DNA from: Caenispirillum bisanense
GTDB lineage: Bacteria; Pseudomonadota; Alphaproteobacteria; Rhodospirillales; Rhodospirillaceae
NCBI RefSeq assembly: GCF_900230255.1
Contig: NZ_OCNJ01000005.1
Coordinates: forward strand, 124,001 to 188,000
DNA length: 64,000 bases
Reading direction: 5' to 3'
In this document: positions 47,027 through 55,051 of the stretch, one piece after another
Layout: each line of letters starts with the position of its first letter
Position numbering within the stretch: position 1 is the stretch's first letter
Translations under genes and position numbers: made by a program
The notes under the pieces: model-generated
Seen by the model: only the letters and a program-made list of their open reading frames with translations
Database searches by the model: none
Told to the model about the DNA's origin: nothing

Positions 47027-47728
47027 TCAGTTCCGCTGCGTCACGAACTCGCTGCCGTTCCAGTAGACCAGGATGCCGTCGCAGGCGGTGTCCTGGACCA
47101 CCAGCGCCGGACACTCGGGGTCCTCCGGGTTGACCGCGAGGCTCAGGCTGACGTCGGGCTCGCACACGGCGTCCTGCCGCGTCGGGTCGATGGGCCAGGT
47201 GAGGAAGCCGGTGCCGACCATGAGCTGCACCTCCACCGGCACCGCCCCTTCCCGGGCGGCGAGCCCGAGGCGCGCCTCGGTGAGCTGACCGTCGCAGGCG
47301 AAGGCGCCCACCTGGCGGCCGCCGTCGTCGGCGATGAAGCGCGGCGGGTCGCTGCCCTCCAGCGGGGCGCCGAGCAGACGGGCGCGGTCGCGCGTCAGCT
47401 GCGTGCGGCAGGCGATGTCGACCAGCGGCGCCATGGTGCCGCCGCGCATCTCGTCGGCCTCGTAGGCGCAGGTGGCGTCGCGCATGGCGATCCAGGCGCG
47501 CTGGGCGTCGCGCAGCAGCGCCTTGCCCTGGTCGTCCCGCTCGTCGCGCAGGATCGCGTAGATCTGGTTGAGCCAGCGGTCGGCGACGTCCAGCTCCCAC
47601 GACGCGCATTCCACCATCTCGACGGTGGTCGCCATGGTGTCGCACGACGGCGGCGGCACCTCCTGCGCGGCCGGTGCCTGCGTCGCCACGCCGGCGGCCA
47701 GCAGCCCGGCCGCGATGCTGTTCTTCAT
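47027..47728 (-). CDS. exported protein with LprI-like (DUF1311) domain
   Basis: The predicted 233-residue protein has a signal peptide (AAGVATQAPAAQ) and then an LprI/DUF1311-type helical domain: TVEMVECASWELDVADRWLN, LLRDAQRAWIAMRDATCAYE and IACRTQLTRDRARLL, with paired cysteines. Such domains occur in lysozyme-inhibitor LprI and related envelope proteins. A second, beta-rich half of about 110 residues (GAFACDGQLTEARLGLA to the end) has four more cysteines and is unrecognised. I chose the Met at 47728, which begins the signal peptide. Lysozyme inhibition is a family-level guess. Confidence 0.7.
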   Translation of the reverse strand: MKNSIAAGLLAAGVATQAPAAQEVPPPSCDTMATTVEMVECASWELDVADRWLNQIYAILRDERDDQGKALLRDAQRAWIAMRDATCAYEADEMRGGTMAPLVDIACRTQLTRDRARLLGAPLEGSDPPRFIADDGGRQVGAFACDGQLTEARLGLAAREGAVPVEVQLMVGTGFLTWPIDPTRQDAVCEPDVSLSLAVNPEDPECPALVVQDTACDGILVYWNGSEFVTQRN

Positions 47729-47880
47729 GATCGGCTTTCCCCTCCGCGATCCCCTCGCCTTCCTTTTCCGCCCGGCCCGGGCGGCGGTCAAGCCGCAACA
47801 GATCGTTTCCGCACCGGCCCCTTTTCGCCGGTGGCGCGCGGCGCCATCTTGCGGCGACAGAAGAGAACAGGAGCCCCGCC

Positions 47881-48744
47881 ATGACCGTCGCCGCCCTCCC
47901 CCGCTCCCGCACCGTCGCCCGAGTCGTGCCCGGCATGCCGGCGGAGGACGGCGCCGGCGTGAAGCTCACCCGCCTGGTCGGCCAGCCGCGCCTGCCGGAC
48001 CTCGACCCGCTGCTCATGCTCGACCGCATCCACAGCGACGATCCGCGCGCCTATATCGCCGGCTTTCCGCCGCACCCGCACCGCGGCTTCGAGACCGTGA
48101 CCTATCTGGTGCAGGGGCGCATGCGCCACCGCGACAACCACGGGCACGAGGGCCTCATCACCGACGGCGGCGTGCAGTGGATGACCGCCGGGCGCGGCAT
48201 CGAGCATTCCGAGATGCCCGAGCAGACCGACGGCCTGCTGTTCGGCTTCCAGCTTTGGCTCAACCTGCCGGCGGCGGAGAAGATGCGCGAGCCCTGGTAC
48301 CGCGACATCCCGGCCGCCGACCTCGCCCGCCTGTCGCCGGCGGACGGCGTCGAGGTCGTGGTGATCGCCGGTGCGTGGGACGACGCCCGCGGCCCGGCGC
48401 CCGAACGCCCGACGCAGCCCTTCATCGTCGACGTGGCGCTGGCGCCCGGTGCCGTGGCGGACATTCCGGTGCCCGACGGTCACGCGGCTTTCGTCCACCC
48501 CTTCCAGGGCAGCGTCACCCTCGGCCCGGCCGAGGCCGGCGAGCGGGTGCACGACGGCTGGCTGGCGGTGCTGGACGACGGCGGCGGCCTGCGCGCCGCC
48601 GCCGATGCCGAGGCGGGCGCCCGCCTGCTGGTGGTCGCCGGGCGGCCGCTGCGCGAGCCCATCGCCAAGTACGGCCCCTTCGTCATGAACACCCGCGACG
48701 AACTGATCCAGGCCGTCGACGACTACCGCGCCGGACGCTTCTGA
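47881..48744 (+). CDS. pirin family protein
   Basis: The 287-residue bicupin shows the pirin N-terminal metal site in FPPHPHRGFETVTYL and the later ligand region RHRDNHGHEG. The next phrases VQWMTAGRGIEHSEMP and LLFGFQLWLNLPAAEKM are diagnostic. Bacterial pirins have been reported as quercetin dioxygenases or as redox-sensitive regulators, so the function here is open. Cytoplasmic, full length. GGAG lies about eleven bases before the ATG. It is monocistronic and converges on the duplicated cassette. Confidence 0.9.
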   Translation: MTVAALPRSRTVARVVPGMPAEDGAGVKLTRLVGQPRLPDLDPLLMLDRIHSDDPRAYIAGFPPHPHRGFETVTYLVQGRMRHRDNHGHEGLITDGGVQWMTAGRGIEHSEMPEQTDGLLFGFQLWLNLPAAEKMREPWYRDIPAADLARLSPADGVEVVVIAGAWDDARGPAPERPTQPFIVDVALAPGAVADIPVPDGHAAFVHPFQGSVTLGPAEAGERVHDGWLAVLDDGGGLRAAADAEAGARLLVVAGRPLREPIAKYGPFVMNTRDELIQAVDDYRAGRF

Positions 48745-48765
48745 GGCGCCCGGCGCGGCGGCCGG

Positions 48766-49101
48766 TCACGGCACTTCGGTGACGTCGCTGTCGGTGACGT
48801 CCACCGTCACGGTGTCGGTGCGGTCGCGGCCGCAGACGCGGGCGACCTGGTTGCGCACGGTCTGGCTCATGGCGGTGTCCATGTGCCCGTCCACCACCCC
48901 GAGCACGAGGCCGGTCGCCGCCACGAACACGAGGTTCATGGTGCCCTGGGCGCCGATGTGCAGGTGGCGCAGGCCCTGCTGCGGACCCTCGCGCCCTTCG
49001 GCCGTGCGGTTGAAGACGGCGGTCAGCGCCTGCGCCAAGTCGGCGTCGCGGCCGAGGATCTCGCGCCGCGCCGCGCGGACGATGGTGCCCCGAGGAGGCA
49101 T
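48766..49101 (-). CDS. cassette protein A2, unknown family
   Basis: This 111-residue protein is not recognised. It is clearly paralogous to the C-terminal half of the protein encoded at 49711-50280. Both contain a helix ILGRDADLAQALTAVF or IRGRDAKMAQAVRMVF, then H-[IL]-H-[IV]-G, a hydrophobic strand pair ending VLGVVDGHMD or VLGIVNGHMD, and a charged beta tail. The conserved histidines and Asp of the GHMD element are candidate functional residues. A strong ribosome site (GGGAAGGGAG) precedes the ATG. It is the last gene of a B1-A1-B2-A2 series on the minus strand. Confidence 0.6.
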   Translation of the reverse strand: MPPRGTIVRAARREILGRDADLAQALTAVFNRTAEGREGPQQGLRHLHIGAQGTMNLVFVAATGLVLGVVDGHMDTAMSQTVRNQVARVCGRDRTDTVTVDVTDSDVTEVP

Positions 49102-49206
49102 CGCATTCTCCCTTCCCTGTCATCGCCGCCGGGCCCGGTGCCCGGCGGTGTGACGATGATGGGAGAGCCGCCCGCGGACGGCGCCTGCCGTGCGACAGGG
49201 GCGCGG

Positions 49207-49467
49207 TCACGACGCGACGTTCAGCATCTCGCACATCATGCGGCCGTCGCGCAGTTCGAGGAACAGGCGGTAGGCGCCGGCCGCCCGGCCGAGGCCACGG
49301 GCGAAGTCGGCGGCGGTGCGGCGGTCGGCGAAGCGGTGGATGCGCTGGTCGCCCTCGCGGCGGACCACCCAGCGGCGGGCCTCGTCGCCGTCGGCGGTGG
49401 CGGCGTCGCTGACGACGTGGAAGACGGGCGTGCGGCGCCCGGAGTGGACATGCGGAACGGCGACCAT
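49207..49467 (-). CDS. cassette protein B2, small protein of unknown function
   Basis: The predicted 86-residue protein is unrecognised but closely matches the one at 50403-50642. Both have W-V-V-R-R-E-G, then RF-[AT]-DR-[RK]-[AT]-A-A-[DR]-FAR, and the C-terminus YRLFLEL.DGR..CEMLNVA. The fold looks like beta-beta-alpha-beta-beta, reminiscent of DUF2188-type proteins, though that link is weak. Cytoplasmic. AAGGGG lies a few bases before the ATG. It lies 105 bases before A2 and 243 after A1. Confidence 0.6.
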   Translation of the reverse strand: MVAVPHVHSGRRTPVFHVVSDAATADGDEARRWVVRREGDQRIHRFADRRTAADFARGLGRAAGAYRLFLELRDGRMMCEMLNVAS

Positions 49468-49613
49468 GGCCGGACCCCTTCGATGATCTGAAATCCCGAG
49501 GAGCCCAGGGTGCCGGTCGGCGCCGCCCGCTTCTCCCTGCAAACGGAGGGGGCGGCGCCGTGTCCGACGGCTTAAGCGCGATCCGATCGACCGCGATCGG
49601 ACCGCCGCGGTCA

Positions 49614-49649
49614 GGGGCGCGACCGCGCCCCCGCGCCGGTCAGGCGCGG
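49614..49649. other. two adjacent GC hairpins between cassette genes
   Basis: Within the 243-base gap after A1, GGGGCGC/GCGCCCC (49614-49631) and CCGCGCC/GGCGCGG (49631-49649) are back-to-back stems. Beside them CGATCG-ACCG-CGATCG (near 49585-49600) is another inverted repeat. They may terminate the A1 transcript or separate the duplicated cassettes; no T-tract is present. Confidence 0.5.
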
Positions 49650-49710
49650 GAGCCTGCGTGGCACCTGAACGCAGCTCTGGCGCGGTCGCGACAGAGCGCA
49701 GACGATCAGA

Positions 49711-50280
49711 CTACCCCTTGCGGACCTCGTTGCCCTCGACTTCGACGTCGACGGTGGTCTGGCGGGCGCGACCGGCGACCTTCTCTGCCTCGGACGCCAC
49801 GGTGGGCGCCATATTGCGGTCCATGTGGCCGTTGACGATGCCGAGCACCACCTTGCCCTTGAACAGCAGGTTCAGCTTGGCGTTGCCGCCGACGTGGATG
49901 TGCTTGATGCCCGTCGTGCCGGGCGCGGAGCGGCCGTTGGCCGTCTCCTTGAAGACCATGCGCACGGCCTGCGCCATCTTGGCGTCGCGGCCCCGGATCT
50001 CTTCCATCGCGTCCTTGGCGGCCTTGCCGGTGTCGACTTCCGCCTCGTCCTCTTCGTCGGGGCGCTTGATCTTCAGCACCACGTCGATGTGCTTGGCGAC
50101 CTGATCGACATTGGATTCCGTCGTCCGGCTCTCGCCGGGGAAGGCCGCCTCGATGGCGCGGGTGATCTTGGACTTCGCCTCCTCGGGCGACACCGCGATG
50201 CCGTTCTTGAGCTTGCGGCCGAGATCCTTGGCCGCGTCCTGCTCCAGCACCTTGCGCAACTGCGTTCCGTTCAGCGACAT
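49711..50280 (-). CDS. cassette protein A1, unknown family with extra N-terminal region
   Basis: This 189-residue protein is unrecognised. Residues 1-75 form a helical region (QLRKVLEQDAAKDLGRKLKN, then PEEAKSKITRAIEAAF) that ends in an acidic stretch (PDEEDEAEVD). Residues 90-189 carry the domain shared with A2: IRGRDAKMAQAVRMVFKETA, IKHIHVGGNAKLNLLFKG, VVLGIVNGHMD and a charged beta tail. Such a helix-plus-sheet domain with terminal histidine is loosely reminiscent of small RNase folds, but this is only a visual impression. GGGGGGAAG precedes the ATG. It follows B1 by 122 bases. Confidence 0.62.
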   Translation of the reverse strand: MSLNGTQLRKVLEQDAAKDLGRKLKNGIAVSPEEAKSKITRAIEAAFPGESRTTESNVDQVAKHIDVVLKIKRPDEEDEAEVDTGKAAKDAMEEIRGRDAKMAQAVRMVFKETANGRSAPGTTGIKHIHVGGNAKLNLLFKGKVVLGIVNGHMDRNMAPTVASEAEKVAGRARQTTVDVEVEGNEVRKG

Positions 50281-50402
50281 GATCGCTTCCCCCCATGTTC
50301 CCCAGTTGATCGGTCGCGCAGGCATTGCGCGCCCCACGACCATCCTACCAGAGACATGAGAGAAGAAAACGACCTTCGCGCGAGAGACGCCAGCACGTCG
50401 CG

Positions 50403-50642
50403 TCAGTGCGCGACGTTCAACATCTCGCACAGCAGTCGACCGTCGGCCAACTCCAGGAACAGGCGGTAGCCGCCGGCGGCCTCGCCGGTCTCGCGGGCGA
50501 AGCGGGCGGCGGCCTTGCGGTCGGTGAACCGCCGGGCGTGGGGCTCGCCCTCGCGGCGGACGACCCAACGCCCGGTTTCATCCCGCTGCACATAGAGCAC
50601 GGGCGTGAGCGGAGCAGACGGCGGCGACGACTCGATGTGCAT
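50403..50642 (-). CDS. cassette protein B1, small protein of unknown function
   Basis: The predicted 79-residue protein is the paralogue of B2. A Pro/Ser-rich start (MHIESSPPSAPLTPV) precedes the shared domain with GRWVVRREGEPHARRFTDRK, AAARFARETGEAAGGYRLFL and ADGRLLCEMLNVAH. Its strong ribosome site (GGAGG, about eight bases before the ATG) supports translation. It is the first gene of the B1-A1-B2-A2 series. A GATAAT sequence near 50682-50687 (minus strand) could be the -10 of its promoter, but no -35 is convincing. Confidence 0.62.
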   Translation of the reverse strand: MHIESSPPSAPLTPVLYVQRDETGRWVVRREGEPHARRFTDRKAAARFARETGEAAGGYRLFLELADGRLLCEMLNVAH

Positions 50643-50771
50643 GGCACCAACCTCCGAACAGGTTGATCGAACACGTCGATTATCACCCGTGCGGATCGGC
50701 CGCCTCCACATCTTTCGGCCGGTCCGGAGCATGGTTTCCCGCCCCCTGTGGCGACGGCGACACGCCCCGGA

Positions 50772-50785
50772 GTGACGGCCGTCAC
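50772..50785 (-). terminator. palindrome after the RumA/RlmD-type gene
   Basis: GTGACGGCCGTCAC is a perfect 14-base palindrome beginning 14 bases beyond the methyltransferase stop. It can form a short stem but lacks a T-tract, so it may equally be a protein site. Confidence 0.35.
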
Positions 50786-50799
50786 GCCTCGCGGAAGCC

Positions 50800-52101
50800 T
50801 CAGCGCCGGAACACCGCCACCACCTCCACATGGGCCGACCACGGGAACTGGTCGACCGGCACGACGCTCTCCATGCGATAGCCGCCGTCCACCAGCAGGC
50901 GGGCGTCGCGGGCGAAGGTGGCCGGCGCGCAGGAGACGGCGACCACCACCCCCGGCCCGTCCTCGGCCAGCGCGGCGGCCTGGGCGGCGGCGCCGGCGCG
51001 CGGCGGATCGAACACCACGGCGGCGAAGCGCTTCAGCTCCTTGCCCACCAGCGGCTTGTCGAACAGGTCGCGCGCCTCCGCCGTCAGTCCAGCCCGCGCG
51101 AGCCCCGCCACCGCGCCCACCGCCGGCCGCGCGCCTTCCACCACGTGCACGGCGCGGCCGCTCGCGTGCAGCGGCAGGGCGAAGGTGCCGATGCCGCCGA
51201 ACAGGTCGGCGACCGGCCCGGCAGGTGCCGTCGCCACCGCCTCCAGCACACGGCTCACCAGCGCCGCCTCGCCGGCCCGGCTCGGCTGCAGGAAGCCGCC
51301 CGCCGGCAGCGGCACCAGGGCATCCCCCAGGCGCACCTGCGGCAGGCGGCGCTCGGCGGCGACCTCCGGCGAGGCCCCGGCGACGCGCAGGGACAGGCGG
51401 GCGAGGTCGTGGTCGGCGGCGAAGGCGGCCAGCCGCTCCCGTCCCGCCAGATCGGGGTCGGCGGCGAGGTCGATCACCACGTCGGCGCCGCTGTCGGTCA
51501 GCGTCACCGTCACGTCGCCGCCCTTGCCGGGCGTCGGCAGGCTCACGAGCAGGCTGCGCAGCGGCTCCACCAGCGCCCACAGAGCGGGCTCCGGCAGCAG
51601 ACAGGTGTCGATGGCGACGACGCGGTGGCTGGCGCGGGCATTGAAGCCGAGCGTCAGGCCGCGGCCCGAGCCGGCGAGCGCGAAGGTGGCCCGGCGGCGG
51701 CTGCCGGGGGCGATGCTCACCGTCTCCGCCACCGGCACGTCGGTGAGGCCGCGGCGGCCGAGGGCCTGCGCCACCAGGTCGCGCTTCCACGCCGCCAGCG
51801 CCGCCGGCGCCATGTGCTGCAACTGGCAGCCGCCGCAGGTGCCGAAGTGGGGGCACGGCGCCTCCACCCGCTCCGCCGCCGGGGTCAGCACGGCGTCCAG
51901 CACCGCCACCCGGCCGTCGCCGCGCGCCTCGCCGGGACGCACCCGCACCCGCTCGCCGGCCAGGGTGAGCGGCACGTAGAGCGGACGATCGTCCAGGTTC
52001 GCCAGCCCGTCGCCCCGAGCCCCCACCTCCGTCACCGTCACCTCCACCGGGGCCGCCGGACGCGACGGCTTCGCAGATGCCCGGCGCGGGCGCTTTCGCA
52101 T
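50800..52101 (-). CDS. 23S rRNA uracil-C5 methyltransferase, RumA/RlmD type
   Basis: The predicted 433-residue protein has an N-terminal TRAM domain (VTEVGARGDGLANLDDRPLY) and then the 4Fe-4S site CPHFGTCGGCQLQH, with a further Cys in DTCLLPEP. The class I methyltransferase part carries VADLFGGIGTFALPL, FDPPRAGAAAQ and the catalytic VAVSCAPATFARD. It should form 5-methyluridine in 23S rRNA (E. coli U1939 or U747 equivalents), and which one cannot be told. I start at the Met at 52101, where the basic tail and TRAM region begin. It diverges from the EAL-GGDEF gene. Confidence 0.9.
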   Translation of the reverse strand: MRKRPRRASAKPSRPAAPVEVTVTEVGARGDGLANLDDRPLYVPLTLAGERVRVRPGEARGDGRVAVLDAVLTPAAERVEAPCPHFGTCGGCQLQHMAPAALAAWKRDLVAQALGRRGLTDVPVAETVSIAPGSRRRATFALAGSGRGLTLGFNARASHRVVAIDTCLLPEPALWALVEPLRSLLVSLPTPGKGGDVTVTLTDSGADVVIDLAADPDLAGRERLAAFAADHDLARLSLRVAGASPEVAAERRLPQVRLGDALVPLPAGGFLQPSRAGEAALVSRVLEAVATAPAGPVADLFGGIGTFALPLHASGRAVHVVEGARPAVGAVAGLARAGLTAEARDLFDKPLVGKELKRFAAVVFDPPRAGAAAQAAALAEDGPGVVVAVSCAPATFARDARLLVDGGYRMESVVPVDQFPWSAHVEVVAVFRR

Positions 52102-52225
52102 GCTCACAGTGAAAAACCCCTGTTGGCAGTCATGGCGTGGATCGCCGAAGTTGAACGGAAGCGGAGCAGCAAACGCAAATCCACTTTCACCCACGTGAAA
52201 TTTTTATGTCTCGGCCGCACATCCG

Positions 52226-52255
52226 TTGACGGTGCTACCTCTGGTGATGGATGTA
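52226..52255 (+). promoter_or_regulatory. possible promoter of the EAL-CBS-GGDEF gene
   Basis: TTGACG (52226-52231) and GATGTA (52250-52255) are spaced by 18 bases. The start of transcription would lie near 52262, which argues against the GTG codon at 52260 as the translation start and for the TTG at 52305. Confidence 0.4.
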
Positions 52256-52304
52256 GATCGTGGTCGACCGTGTGTCGACTGTTCTTCGGGAACCGGAGGC
52301 TCGC

Positions 52305-54155
52305 TTGATCATCGGCTCAGTCCAGGTGCGCGAGGCCACCCAGCCGCAGCGCGACAGCCACTATCGGCCGACCTTCTCCAAGGATTCGCCGGTGGTGCTG
52401 CCGCCGCGCTGGCTGTCCATCGCCCAACTGCTCGACATGGCGCTGCAGCCGGTGGTCAACATCCACACCGGCCGCTGCCTGGGGTACGAGGCGTTGGTGC
52501 GCGGCACCGACGCGGCCGGCTTCGACGACATCGCCGCCTTCCTCGACGCCTGCGCCGCCGACGGCGTGCTGATGGAGATGGAAGTCCTGCTGGCCGACAA
52601 GGCCATGCGCAAGCTCGGCGGACTGCCCCACACCCGCGACATCAAGCTGTTCCTCAACGTCGACGGCCGCACGCTGGCGCACGTGGTGCGCTTCGACAAG
52701 GCGCTGCACGCCGTGATGCAGGCCAACGGCGTCGGCGAATCGAGCGTCATCCTGGAGATCAGCGAGCGCCACCAGATCTACGCCACGTCCGAGGGCCGCG
52801 ACGCCATCGCCGCGCTGCGCCGCATGTGCGGCAAGATCGCCGTGGACGACTTCGGCGCCGGCTACTCCGGCCTGCCGCTGCTGTATTTCGCGCAGCCGGA
52901 ATACATCAAGATCGACCGCTTCTTCATCGAGGACATCGGCGGCGACAGCCGCAAGAAGCTGTTCCTCAGCCACATGGTCAACGTCGCCCACCTGCTCGGC
53001 ATCCTGGTCGTCGCCGAGGGCGTGGAGACGGAGAAGGAATACTACATCTGCAAGGACATCGGCATCGACCTGGTGCAGGGCTGGCTGGTGCAGCGCCCGA
53101 CGCTGGAGCCCGAGCGCCTGCTGCCCGTCTACCCGCAGGTGCAGGACCTCGCCGCGCAAGACCGCCGCACCGCCGCCGGTGACCAGAAGCTCATCGCCCA
53201 GTGGATCGAGGCCATTCAGCCGCTGGTCTACGGCGTCGACATGACCGCCGTGTTCGACCGCTTCCGCCAGGACAAGACCTCCACCTTCTTCCCGGTGGTG
53301 GACGAGCATCACGAGCCGCTCGGCATCATCCGCGAGCTGGACCTCAAGGACTACACCTACTCGCTCTACGGCAAGGAGCTGATGAGCAACAAGGCCTTCG
53401 GCCGCAAGCTGCGCGACTTCGTATGGAAGTGCCCGGTGGCCGACATCAACACCAAGGCCGAGACGATCCTGGAGGTGTTCAGCGCCGCCAAGGACGAGAG
53501 CGAAGGCATCATCATCGTCGACGACAACAAGTACGTCGGCTTCCTCTCCGCCCGCTCGCTGCTGCGCGTCATCTCGGAAAAGAACCTGGCGCTGGCGCGC
53601 GACCAGAACCCGCTGACCAAGCTGCCCGGCAACAACCTCATCAACGAGTACCTGGGCCGGGCACTGGCCGAAGCCGAGGCGGCGTACACCATCGCCTACA
53701 TCGACTTCGACAACTTCAAGCCGTTCAACGACAAGTACGGCTTCCGCCAGGGCGACCGCGCCATCACCCTGTTCGCCGACATCATGCGCTCCGACCTGCC
53801 CAAGCAGGACGTGTTCATCGGCCACGTCGGCGGCGACGACTTCTTCGCCGCCTTCCGCAACTTCGAATTCGCCGACGCCGAAACCCGCGTGCGCGCCGCC
53901 ATCGAGCGGTTCCGGCTGGACGTCGAGAGCTTCTACGACGAGGAAGCGCGCCACCGCGGCTACATCGTGGCCAAGAACCGCGAGGGCGCGGTGCGCCAGA
54001 TGCCGCTGCTGTCGGCCTCCGCCGCCATCGTGCGCATTCCCGCCGGCCACGCCCCCAGCTCCATCGACGACATCAGCACGCTCATCGCCCAGCTGAAGAA
54101 GGAGGCCAAGCAGGCCCCCGAGAAGCTGGCCTCCGCCCAGGTCGGCGCCGCCTGA
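52305..54155 (+). CDS. EAL-CBS-GGDEF cyclic-di-GMP protein
   Basis: The predicted 616-residue cytoplasmic protein has an N-terminal EAL domain with YEALVRG, KLFLNVDG, ILEISER, DDFGAGYSG, IKIDRFF and VAEGVETE, so the phosphodiesterase residues appear complete. Two CBS-like repeats follow (FFPVVDEHHEPLGII and GIIIVDDNKYVGFLSARSLL). The C-terminal GGDEF domain (NPLTKLPGNNLINEYL, YIDFDNFKPFNDKYGF) has the signature GGDDF, with Asp for the catalytic Glu, so cyclase activity is doubtful. CBS domains may sense a nucleotide. I prefer TTG at 52305 because GGAGG lies five bases upstream; a GTG at 52260 would add 15 residues without a ribosome site. Confidence 0.88.
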   Translation: MIIGSVQVREATQPQRDSHYRPTFSKDSPVVLPPRWLSIAQLLDMALQPVVNIHTGRCLGYEALVRGTDAAGFDDIAAFLDACAADGVLMEMEVLLADKAMRKLGGLPHTRDIKLFLNVDGRTLAHVVRFDKALHAVMQANGVGESSVILEISERHQIYATSEGRDAIAALRRMCGKIAVDDFGAGYSGLPLLYFAQPEYIKIDRFFIEDIGGDSRKKLFLSHMVNVAHLLGILVVAEGVETEKEYYICKDIGIDLVQGWLVQRPTLEPERLLPVYPQVQDLAAQDRRTAAGDQKLIAQWIEAIQPLVYGVDMTAVFDRFRQDKTSTFFPVVDEHHEPLGIIRELDLKDYTYSLYGKELMSNKAFGRKLRDFVWKCPVADINTKAETILEVFSAAKDESEGIIIVDDNKYVGFLSARSLLRVISEKNLALARDQNPLTKLPGNNLINEYLGRALAEAEAAYTIAYIDFDNFKPFNDKYGFRQGDRAITLFADIMRSDLPKQDVFIGHVGGDDFFAAFRNFEFADAETRVRAAIERFRLDVESFYDEEARHRGYIVAKNREGAVRQMPLLSASAAIVRIPAGHAPSSIDDISTLIAQLKKEAKQAPEKLASAQVGAA

Positions 54156-54161
54156 AACGGC

Positions 54162-54195
54162 GACGGCCGGCCCCGTCGCCAGGGCCGGCCGTCGA
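54162..54195. terminator. strong hairpin between convergent genes
   Basis: A 13-bp GC stem (54162-54174 with 54183-54195) with loop CGTCGCCA lies between the convergent EAL-GGDEF and sufA genes and could terminate both. The loop is identical to that of the hairpin at 26288-26313. Confidence 0.65.
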
Positions 54196-54218
54196 CCGCA
54201 TGTCGGTGCGCCGGGGCG

Positions 54219-54563
54219 TCAGCCGCCGACGGAGAAGCTTTCGCCGCAGCCGCAGCGCGCCGTCTCGTTCGGATTGGTGAAGACGAACCCGGACTGCATC
54301 TTGCCTTCCTGGTAGTCCATTTCCGAGCCCAGGATGAACATGAGCGCCGAGGGATCGACGAAGATCTTCACGCCCTTGTCCTCGACCACGTCTTCGAAGG
54401 GCTTTTTCTCCTCGGCGTATTCCACCACGTAGGACATGCCGGAGCAGCCGCGCGTCTTGATGCCGACGCGCAGGCCTTCCACCGGCTTGTCCGACTTGGC
54501 GATGAGGGCTTTCACCCGCGCCGCCGCGGCTTCGGTCAAGGTCAGCACCTGGGGGGCAGCCAT
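54219..54563 (-). CDS. sufA: A-type Fe-S carrier (SufA/ErpA/IscA family)
   Basis: The predicted 114-residue protein has the three invariant cysteines of A-type carriers, in TRGCSGMSY and RCGCGESFSV. It takes Fe-S clusters from the SufBCD scaffold to target proteins. It is the last gene of the SUF operon, 58 bases after sufT. The ATG at 54563 has GGAGG nine bases upstream; the GTG two codons earlier would be too close to it. Confidence 0.92.
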   Translation of the reverse strand: MAAPQVLTLTEAAAARVKALIAKSDKPVEGLRVGIKTRGCSGMSYVVEYAEEKKPFEDVVEDKGVKIFVDPSALMFILGSEMDYQEGKMQSGFVFTNPNETARCGCGESFSVGG

Positions 54564-54621
54564 TCGCACGAACCTCCAAACTTCTCGAATGCGTCTCGTT
54601 CGCCCTGATATCGGGAGGACG

Positions 54622-55023
54622 TCAGAACATGTCCAGGGCGATCTTGGCCTCGTCGCTCATGCGGTCGGGCGTCCACGGCGGTTCCCACGTCAGCTCGACG
54701 AAGACCTTGCCGACGCCGTCCACCGCCGCGACCGCCTCGGCCACGTCGCCCGGCATCTCGCCGGCCACCGGGCAGGCCGGCGCGGTCAGCGTCATGACGA
54801 TGCGCACGTCGCCGTCGGGCTTGCGGTCCAGTTCGTAGATCAGGCCGAGATCGTAGATGTTCACCGGAATCTCGGGGTCGTAGACCGTGCGCAGGGCTTC
54901 CACCAACCGCTCGTCGGTGGCCGGCTGGATGCCTTCGGGCAGCTTGGAACCGGCCTCGGCCGACAGGTCGCCGTCGGGCGGCGGCGGTTCGGGCGCGATC
55001 ATCGGGGGTCGCATCACGGACAT
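54622..55023 (-). CDS. sufT: SUF assembly protein SufT (DUF59/MIP18)
   Basis: The predicted 133-residue protein has a Pro-rich N-terminus and a DUF59 domain with TVYDPEIPVNIYDLGLIYEL and the cysteine segment TLTAPACPVAGEMP. It ends with the conserved WTPDRMSDEAK. SufT assists Fe-S maturation, probably as a carrier or targeting factor. It lies 28 bases after sufS in the operon. The Met at 55023 gives the usual family length. Confidence 0.92.
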   Translation of the reverse strand: MSVMRPPMIAPEPPPPDGDLSAEAGSKLPEGIQPATDERLVEALRTVYDPEIPVNIYDLGLIYELDRKPDGDVRIVMTLTAPACPVAGEMPGDVAEAVAAVDGVGKVFVELTWEPPWTPDRMSDEAKIALDMF

Positions 55024-55051
55024 GGTCGAATACCTCTTGTCCCGTCGGGGG

